A stretch of DNA of 47,486 nt, taken from IMG/VR virus record IMGVR_UViG_3300044533_000020, positions 1 through 47,486 of that record; one strand, 5' to 3'. The stretch is from a virus. Positions 41,482-47,486 of the stretch are shown here, in pieces (the first letter of the stretch is position 1; the number at the start of each line of letters is the position of its first letter). Below the pieces are notes generated by a model, which worked only from the letters and a program-made list of their open reading frames with translations, ran no database searches and was not told the DNA's origin. The translations under genes were made by a program, and so were the position numbers.

Positions 41482-44400
41482 TCAAAGCAACGACAAGAGG
41501 TTAGACAAGCTTACGCCACCAGCTATAAACTGTAGCAAACGATTTCTAGTTGCATCAACTGTTGTGGTGACAGTAGTAGTATTACTTGCGGCAGTCAAAC
41601 CTATTGTTCCTGAAACTCTTTGTGCTTCGGTCAAACTTTGTTGCGCTGTTGCTGCAACTGAGCTTTGAACTGTTTGAGTGTCTCCTGTACTCCAAGAAGT
41701 AGTAGTTGTTGATGGTCCAATAATTGGCGTTGAGCTTACTAATCTACCCCAAGAATCATAAACTAGACTTGATGCAGTTCCTGTGATTACCGTGGTTCTA
41801 GAAACGTCTGTTCTAGTTCTCCAATCACCCCATAGAGTGCCGAAAGGACTTGCAGCGAATTCTCTCCATGGTGCAGTCATATCAACTGTCATATTAACTG
41901 ACGCTGTTTGGTTGGTGTCAATGTTATTATCATATGAAGGTATTAATTGCGCCTGACCGTTCCAAGCGTATGCAACTAATGCAGAAGAACGATATTTGGT
42001 TGCAAATCTTTGTGATATGAATGACACAGAATCATACTGAAGTGTTATCAATCTACCAGTTTGAACAACATTTGAAGAAGCTGCAGAATTGAAACGAATA
42101 TTAACAATTTCTCTTGTGATTCTTGGTCTTGCTACACCAATATCAGAATCAATTGCAATAGCAAATTCTGGATTAGATACATCACTTAGACCGAAATCAG
42201 TAAACGGATCAACGAAGATACCATTTTTGAATCTATCAAGACCATAACTATCTGTTACAGTTAGATCCTTGGCCTTTTTTTCTAATAGAGAAAGCTGTGC
42301 ATAATACTCTAGATTTGTAATTCTGTTATCTAGGGTGCCAATATCCTTCATGGTATATCTGCGATTAGTTACAAGGCTACTGGTTACAGCAGTAGAAGTA
42401 TCTCTAATTAGATTTACAGCGTTCTGATTGATTGACTGGAATTCATCAATCTGGTCACCAGAAAGAGAAGGATAAGCAGGAACATTTAATACAGCCAAAG
42501 CCATTGCATTTTCTGGATACAACGGAGTCTGTGGGCTGATACTTGATACGCCTTCCTTTACTTTCAAAGTGTTTTCTGGTGTCATTAACAACAGATCTTT
42601 TCTTGGCAAATACATGGTATAGTCAGCTTCTAGATTCTTACCATATGTTGGGAAATTCAACCCATCAATTGGTATATTAAGAGAAACTGTTGAAGAAGGA
42701 TTCAAAGTTGCATAAGAAACCGCAGTATTAATCAATGCAGCGTTTGATAGGTTTGTGATAATACCAGTATCGTTAGCTGTGATAGCACAAGGTGTTCTGA
42801 AATCTACAACATCTCTTAGATAAATTCTAGAACCAGTAGAAGCCACATAAAGCGGAATGTCTTTAGTTTGGATGGCGCTTGTATTAGCTGTATTAGCATC
42901 GTCAACGGGATAAGATTCAACAGTGAAGAATCCAACGCCAGCCGAAGTGTTAGCAGCAAAATAATCAAGTTCGACCAATAGATATGGGTAGCTAGACTGA
43001 CTATAACTAGATTTAGCGTAAATATAAGCTAGACCGTAATGAGTGTCTTGCTGACCTGTATCATAACTGAAATTGGATGTTAGATCTACAGCAATGATAC
43101 CATTAGCGTTTGTAAAGCTAGTAGTTGCTGAACCGTAAATTTTACGAACTCTATGAACGTCGCTGTAACCAAGGCACCATGGGCCCTTTGGATTTGTTGC
43201 AGTGTTTATCTTTACGTATCTATTTTTACGTATGGCCTTTGAGGCTGGGTTAGCAACAGTTCTCTGCATATTGAACGAAACTTCTACGCCTACTGTGGCG
43301 CTTGGGAATTCGCCAGAGTAAACATTGAAAGAAGTTGTATTTGTTACAGTAACGTATGCGTTTGGACCAACAGTTGATCTTGCAATCTGAAGAACTTTGC
43401 CCTTTGGATATCTCTTGTAATAAGTTTGACCAGCAGCATTTGCACCGAATGCAGCATCAACGTTAAGGAATGTAGCATTAGTTACACTTGTTACAGTTCT
43501 TACATCACTGGCACCAACTCTAATATTATCTCCTGGCTTGAAGTTTGTAGTAAAGGTAGTGCTAGAACCAACAACGTTTGTTGAGGTATTATATACTGTT
43601 ACATTACCAGTTAGCGCAGAAGAATCTGCATTAGCTGAGAATGTAACAACAATTTCAGAAGCAGAAGAATCGGATAGAGTTGTATTTGAACCGTATGTTA
43701 ATATGTCAGAACCACCAGCCTGAGAACCAGGAGCTCTAACAACAATCAGACCAGTACTCAACATTTGACATGAAGAGTTTGTGGTTCTATATGTGTAATC
43801 AGTGTTGATATTATTTCCAGCGTCTCTTAGGTTCTTAATACCAGGAACGCCGAAACTATAAAGTTGCATCTTATTCTGAGAATCAACAGTGCCATTAGAG
43901 ACAACGTCGCCAACAGCCTTATTAGTTCCATCGTAATATATTGATTTGATCTGATTGATGCTGTATCCGCTCAATAGCTGAACATCAAATACATGTAACA
44001 AATATTCTGCAGAAGCAGAACCAACAACGCCTGCATTATATGTGAAACATCTAGCTTTAGCTGTCCCAATGTATGTTCCAGCTGGTGATACTGAAGAATA
44101 GGTTCTGTTTGTGACAGCTTGTTGAGCGGCAGAATATAATTTTACTGTCTGTGCTTTGTCTGTCAAAAATGTTCCTGCAACTTCTTTAAGAGCAAAGAAG
44201 CTACCATAATTGAAACTTATTATCTGTGATTTGTTAACGGTAGTGTCAACACCACGGCGCATATTAATATGAGCAGATTTTAATAGCTCAACTCTGTTAC
44301 CCTGAGCATATCCTATGCCGGGGCTTACTCTGGCAAGAACATTATTAGAACTTGATGGAGCAATTTCGTTTCCAAGAACTGATGTTAGCGTATCAATGGT

Positions 44401-45369
44401 AAAGTTTTTAACAATATAGTTACCTGATTCTTCGTATGTTCTAGTGGCTAGAATATCACCAACAATAGAATAAACATTGACTGATGGATTTACTTTGGCA
44501 ACCAAAGATCCATAATTGTAGAAAGCAATAGGGTTAAAATCTTCAGTTAATGATGCTTGTTCTTGTGATAGAGAAACTAGTTTTGGAACCAGTTTTAATC
44601 TATGAGCTCCAGGCGCATTTTCATTAGGATAACCAAGAGCGTTGTCTAGCAGACTAGTATCTTGGGTTTCAGTAACAATTTGTTCCACTAGAGTGAAACC
44701 AACTACGTTATTAGAAGCGTATGTATTGAAGTTGTTAACTAGGCCAAAAGTTTCTTCAGGAACTTTAATAAAGAAACCATTAATAAAGATAATACCATTA
44801 CTGCAAGTAATACCATGAGCCTCGCCAGAAGTATATGTGTCAGTAAGAACGTTTGCCCAAGTATATACATTAGCAAGAGAAACATTACCTTGCGGTGTAA
44901 CCTGATGAAAAGTAAGAAGTTCTCCATTAGAGAATACAGTCTCTCCGCCTTCGCCAGTATCAAGATACTTTAGATAAAGGATATTATTGTCTGGATAATT
45001 GCTAGAAAAACCAGCATTAGCATAAAGAACCTTGGCGGTCAAATTACTTGTAACACTGGTTGCAATCGCATTGATATATTCTGTAACGTCTAGGGTTGCT
45101 GTATTAGCAGAACCGTTTGAAGCAAAATCCATTAGACGAATATAAGGAACTTTTGGAAGATCTGTTACAGTACAACCTTTAACGACGTCTCCGCTTCTCC
45201 AAGCCCAGCTACCAAATGTTTCAATCTGATTCTGTAAAATAGTCTGTAGTTGTGTCAATTCTCTCGCTTGAACAGCAACAGAAGGACGAAACATAATACG
45301 ATGATAATTTTTATCTACATTATAATCGTCGTAATATGGAGCTACGTTAAAATCAGTCTTTAATGGCAT
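41482..45369 (-). CDS. DUF4815-type baseplate/structural protein (1295 residues)
   Basis: The N-terminus MPLKTDFNVAPYYDDYNVDKNYHRIMFRPSVAVQARELTQLQTILQNQIETFGSWAW is the clear DUF4815 signature found in marine and other T4-like phages. A GSSTTFTTNFKPGDNIRVG beta module lies near residues 572-632. The block RRYTMKDIGTLDNRITNLEYYAQLSLLE (around residue 1010) is a conserved coiled segment, followed by GIFVDPFTDFGLSD. It follows the gp8-like gene in the usual order and is probably a large baseplate-wedge or fibre-attachment protein. Its exact T4 counterpart is not established. Confidence 0.88.
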   Translation of the reverse strand: MPLKTDFNVAPYYDDYNVDKNYHRIMFRPSVAVQARELTQLQTILQNQIETFGSWAWRSGDVVKGCTVTDLPKVPYIRLMDFASNGSANTATLDVTEYINAIATSVTSNLTAKVLYANAGFSSNYPDNNILYLKYLDTGEGGETVFSNGELLTFHQVTPQGNVSLANVYTWANVLTDTYTSGEAHGITCSNGIIFINGFFIKVPEETFGLVNNFNTYASNNVVGFTLVEQIVTETQDTSLLDNALGYPNENAPGAHRLKLVPKLVSLSQEQASLTEDFNPIAFYNYGSLVAKVNPSVNVYSIVGDILATRTYEESGNYIVKNFTIDTLTSVLGNEIAPSSSNNVLARVSPGIGYAQGNRVELLKSAHINMRRGVDTTVNKSQIISFNYGSFFALKEVAGTFLTDKAQTVKLYSAAQQAVTNRTYSSVSPAGTYIGTAKARCFTYNAGVVGSASAEYLLHVFDVQLLSGYSINQIKSIYYDGTNKAVGDVVSNGTVDSQNKMQLYSFGVPGIKNLRDAGNNINTDYTYRTTNSSCQMLSTGLIVVRAPGSQAGGSDILTYGSNTTLSDSSASEIVVTFSANADSSALTGNVTVYNTSTNVVGSSTTFTTNFKPGDNIRVGASDVRTVTSVTNATFLNVDAAFGANAAGQTYYKRYPKGKVLQIARSTVGPNAYVTVTNTTSFNVYSGEFPSATVGVEVSFNMQRTVANPASKAIRKNRYVKINTATNPKGPWCLGYSDVHRVRKIYGSATTSFTNANGIIAVDLTSNFSYDTGQQDTHYGLAYIYAKSSYSQSSYPYLLVELDYFAANTSAGVGFFTVESYPVDDANTANTSAIQTKDIPLYVASTGSRIYLRDVVDFRTPCAITANDTGIITNLSNAALINTAVSYATLNPSSTVSLNIPIDGLNFPTYGKNLEADYTMYLPRKDLLLMTPENTLKVKEGVSSISPQTPLYPENAMALAVLNVPAYPSLSGDQIDEFQSINQNAVNLIRDTSTAVTSSLVTNRRYTMKDIGTLDNRITNLEYYAQLSLLEKKAKDLTVTDSYGLDRFKNGIFVDPFTDFGLSDVSNPEFAIAIDSDIGVARPRITREIVNIRFNSAASSNVVQTGRLITLQYDSVSFISQRFATKYRSSALVAYAWNGQAQLIPSYDNNIDTNQTASVNMTVDMTAPWREFAASPFGTLWGDWRTRTDVSRTTVITGTASSLVYDSWGRLVSSTPIIGPSTTTTSWSTGDTQTVQSSVAATAQQSLTEAQRVSGTIGLTAASNTTTVTTTVDATRNRLLQFIAGGVSLSNLLSLL

Positions 45370-45384
45370 TATAAGTTCCTGTTA

Positions 45385-46920
45385 TTAAATCTCAATAACC
45401 AGCTTAAAAGATTCTGTTTGAGAATTGGATCTATTTACGTTATTTATATCTTGGACGTATAACGGTTTTATGTCTTTGGCGTAAATAGAGCCATTATCAA
45501 TAATGTCTATCTCAGAGCTTATAGAAGAATCGCTAGATAAAACATATTCCCCGTTTGTGAAAGTTTTGTCGCCTACGACCTTTATTCTTGACGTATTGGC
45601 AAAGGCTACGATGCCATAAGCATTACTAGTGTTTCCATAAACTCTATCTCCAACAGTGAACGAGACCGGATTCAATAGATTTGCGTCTAAAGTTTGACTA
45701 AATGTTGCAGAGGTATAGGCAACATTACTTTTGGCACCGTTAGCATATAGTCCATATGGATTTTTAATTATACCAACCTTGTTATACAAGATATTATCAG
45801 GAATAGTGCTGATCTCACTATTAGCAAAATGAAAATTGATACCTAATGCTTTTACATTTAGTTCTGAAACTGGGTCGGAACCATGTCCTCCTGGAGGAGG
45901 AACAATAGCATAAACATTAACACCAGAACCAACAGAAGATGTAATATATACATTAGCCCAAGAAACATCAGCGCCAATATCAAGCATTACAATATCGCTG
46001 ATAGAATTAGTGGAAGTATTTACTAAACTATAAGCGGAAGGTTGTGTGCCTCCATCAGTAACAAACACAACTCTTGGGGAAATTTTATATTGTGTTGCTT
46101 CTGGGACGATATTGGTTGTATTAGCCTCGCCTTCTAAGTATACCCATTTACCTACGCTATTAGAAACATAGTTTGAAATCTGGAATATCTGAGAAGTAGT
46201 TGCTGTAGTATTATAGATATAAATTGCACTATTAGTATAAAACCCAGAAGCATTACTTGCAGTGTTACCAACCTGAACAACAGTACTATTGGCAGAAAGA
46301 ATGATTCCATCATGATAAGTGGAATATCCAGAACCAGCGTTTGATATAACTACTTTTTCTACACCACAGTAAACATTAGCATATAAAGAAGTTACACTAT
46401 TTGCATATACTGGAGCATAATCGTTTGTAGAAAACATCTTATAAACTCTATATGGAACAGAGGTGATGTATTTCCAAACATATCCATCAGATGTTTCGAA
46501 AGAAGTTACTTGTGGTATAGAAGGTTTTACAGTAGAAGGGGAATTGTTAGCATTATCGATGCATTTATAAATGTCATAAGAACCGCCAGTATAATCTGGA
46601 GTGGATATTACATAAAATTTATTATTAGAATATAGATTTGCATCGTTGTTATCATACATTCTATAAACAACACCATTGGCCCAAATATTATTATCTATCA
46701 AAGGTGCAAAATTTGATATTATTAATTTTTTACCAAACAACATTAACCAATCTGATTCAAATTGGGTGTTATAATCGTCAGCAGTAGTGTTAGAAAGCGG
46801 TCCAACTCTTTCTATAGGATTAGAAGCGACAGCGTAATAATATGAAGTGTTTGATTTAACATTATCAAGCATTTCATCTATTAGAGCCTTTCTATAAAAA
46901 GGTTGTAATACTCCAGACAT
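45385..46920 (-). CDS. 8: Baseplate wedge protein gp8
   Basis: T4 gp8 links wedge proteins gp6, gp7 and gp10. This 511-residue protein is longer than T4 gp8 (334), as in marine T4-like phages. Key matches are NKFYVISTPDYTGGSYDIYKCIDNANNSPST followed by DGYVWKYITSVP, aligning with the T4 block around GDGYVWEYLFEIP, and a C-terminal SQTESFKLVIEI comparable to the T4 end QTEEINILFTF. The extra length lies in the middle and consists of Asn/Thr/Val-rich beta modules (about residues 200-340). Confidence 0.85.
   Translation of the reverse strand: MSGVLQPFYRKALIDEMLDNVKSNTSYYYAVASNPIERVGPLSNTTADDYNTQFESDWLMLFGKKLIISNFAPLIDNNIWANGVVYRMYDNNDANLYSNNKFYVISTPDYTGGSYDIYKCIDNANNSPSTVKPSIPQVTSFETSDGYVWKYITSVPYRVYKMFSTNDYAPVYANSVTSLYANVYCGVEKVVISNAGSGYSTYHDGIILSANSTVVQVGNTASNASGFYTNSAIYIYNTTATTSQIFQISNYVSNSVGKWVYLEGEANTTNIVPEATQYKISPRVVFVTDGGTQPSAYSLVNTSTNSISDIVMLDIGADVSWANVYITSSVGSGVNVYAIVPPPGGHGSDPVSELNVKALGINFHFANSEISTIPDNILYNKVGIIKNPYGLYANGAKSNVAYTSATFSQTLDANLLNPVSFTVGDRVYGNTSNAYGIVAFANTSRIKVVGDKTFTNGEYVLSSDSSISSEIDIIDNGSIYAKDIKPLYVQDINNVNRSNSQTESFKLVIEI
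45441..45448 (-). promoter_or_regulatory. Possible internal late promoter before the DUF4815 gene
   Basis: An exact TATAAATA on the minus strand inside the end of the gp8 gene, 72 bases before the DUF4815 ATG. It could be a chance match in coding sequence, so support is weaker than for intergenic copies. Confidence 0.45.
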
Positions 46921-46929
46921 TTAAATACC

Positions 46930-47486
46930 TTATCTTCCTATAGCAATGTAATATACATTAGACAAAGTTGCGTTTGATGTTCTGATAACAGCAACACTCG
47001 TATTAGTTGCAATAACAGCAGCTTCATAAGTTGCTGCAGCTATATTAGATGTTGCTGTAACAACGTATGGACCTGTAGTGAATGCATTCGCAAATGTAGC
47101 GTTTCCAACAGCAGAGTTAGCAAGCACATACCCAAAATTCATTTTGAACCCATTAGGCAGATATGTGTAACCATTGGCTGCAGCTGTATAAGAACCAATA
47201 TTTACTGTATTAGATGTAACACTTATAGAATTTGCTGTCACCGTTCCATTGCCTGTGAAAAACCCGGAACTGTTGGCAACAGCATTTATAGAAGTATTTC
47301 CGATTCTTATGGTAGAGGAATTGTTTCCAAATACCAAAGAGGTCGAATTAACTACAGTATTTACTGAAGAGTTACCGACTGTGATCGCTGTATTAACAAC
47401 CGGATTGGTATAAAGTTCTAAAAAGTTATCATTGATGATAACCATAGCATCTCTAAGTGGAGTGCCAGTTCCATCATTTGGGCTAC
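46930..47486 (-). CDS. Small structural protein, 5' end outside window
   Basis: The frame is open to the window edge, so an ATG at 47445 is probably not the true start. Upstream codons read SPNDGTGTPLRDA and continue into MVIINDNFLELYTN, which together form the conserved motif GTG-x-PLR-x-A-x-x-x-IN-x-NF-x-ELY typical of marine T4-like structural proteins. The rest is an Asn/Val/Ser-rich beta repeat (VGNSSVNTVVNSTSLVFGNNS) and a C-terminal beta domain ending NVYYIAIGR. It lies 9 bases before gp8 and is probably a virion component. At least 185 residues are visible. Confidence 0.75.
   Translation of the reverse strand, partial: SPNDGTGTPLRDAMVIINDNFLELYTNPVVNTAITVGNSSVNTVVNSTSLVFGNNSSTIRIGNTSINAVANSSGFFTGNGTVTANSISVTSNTVNIGSYTAAANGYTYLPNGFKMNFGYVLANSAVGNATFANAFTTGPYVVTATSNIAAATYEAAVIATNTSVAVIRTSNATLSNVYYIAIGR

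Noticed and set aside
46560-46580. Late-promoter-like TATAAATG inside the gp8 gene
   Set aside because: It has a mismatch, lies deep inside coding sequence and has no gene start within several hundred bases downstream.

Overview
The window is one strand-coherent stretch of a lytic T4-like myovirus genome (Straboviridae or exo-T4 type). All supported genes lie on the minus strand, so transcription runs from base 47486 towards base 1. The identification rests on an almost complete T4 virion-assembly series in T4 order: gp13, gp14, gp15, gp16, gp17, gp18, gp19, gp20, gp67, gp21, gp22, gp23, then UvsY and UvsW. The style of the baseplate and fibre proteins (DUF4815 protein, Asn/Thr-rich fibres, a 109-residue beta protein, small proteins ending in DGG-S/N-F) matches marine T4-like phages such as cyanophages and pelagiphages. 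The host cannot be fixed from this window: no photosynthesis gene, tRNA, integrase or other host marker is seen. The DNA is AT-rich.

Layout in transcription order, right to left. (1) 47486-38488, baseplate periphery: a 5'-truncated small structural protein, a gp8-like wedge protein, a 1295-residue DUF4815 protein, a 911-residue structural protein with a nine-proline linker, and a 71-residue coiled-coil protein. (2) 38484-17193, a roughly 21 kb adhesion locus. It holds five large repetitive fibre proteins (1216, 511, 1380, 1216 and 777 residues; the last ends in a Peptidase_S74 chaperone) and small beta proteins. It also has an alternating series of short fibre-tip-like and assembly-chaperone-like genes, and a glycine-rich adhesin next to its probable chaperone. 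(3) 17165-12800, neck and packaging: gp13, gp14, gp15, small terminase gp16, large terminase gp17. (4) 12734-2443, tail and head: sheath gp18, tube gp19, a free-standing GIY-YIG-like homing endonuclease, portal gp20, gp67, two small unassigned proteins, protease gp21, scaffold gp22, major capsid gp23. (5) 2365-1: a tail structural protein, the recombination mediator UvsY, and the helicase UvsW, which runs off the window.

Regulation looks T4-like. Exact copies of the late-promoter octamer TATAAATA lie on the minus strand before gp23, gp22, gp18, the 174-residue tail protein, two fibre genes and the 911-residue protein. Two hairpin terminators are each followed within about 10 bases by a late-promoter element. 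Genes are packed tightly, with many one-base (TAATG) or four-base (ATGA) overlaps, and no stretch over 300 bases lacks a gene.

The most unusual parts are the fibre locus and the endonuclease leader. The fibre locus carries perfect 48-bp and 69-bp tandem duplications, 78-bp and 213-bp repeat arrays, and cassettes shared between different fibre genes, which suggests recombination-driven change of fibre length and content. The endonuclease leader can fold into two mutually exclusive hairpins, one of which hides the ribosome-binding site. Other oddities are a Cys/His cluster in the unassigned 272-residue head-region protein and a GC-rich palindrome at the start of the tail-tube gene. No clearly new defence or metabolic system is visible.
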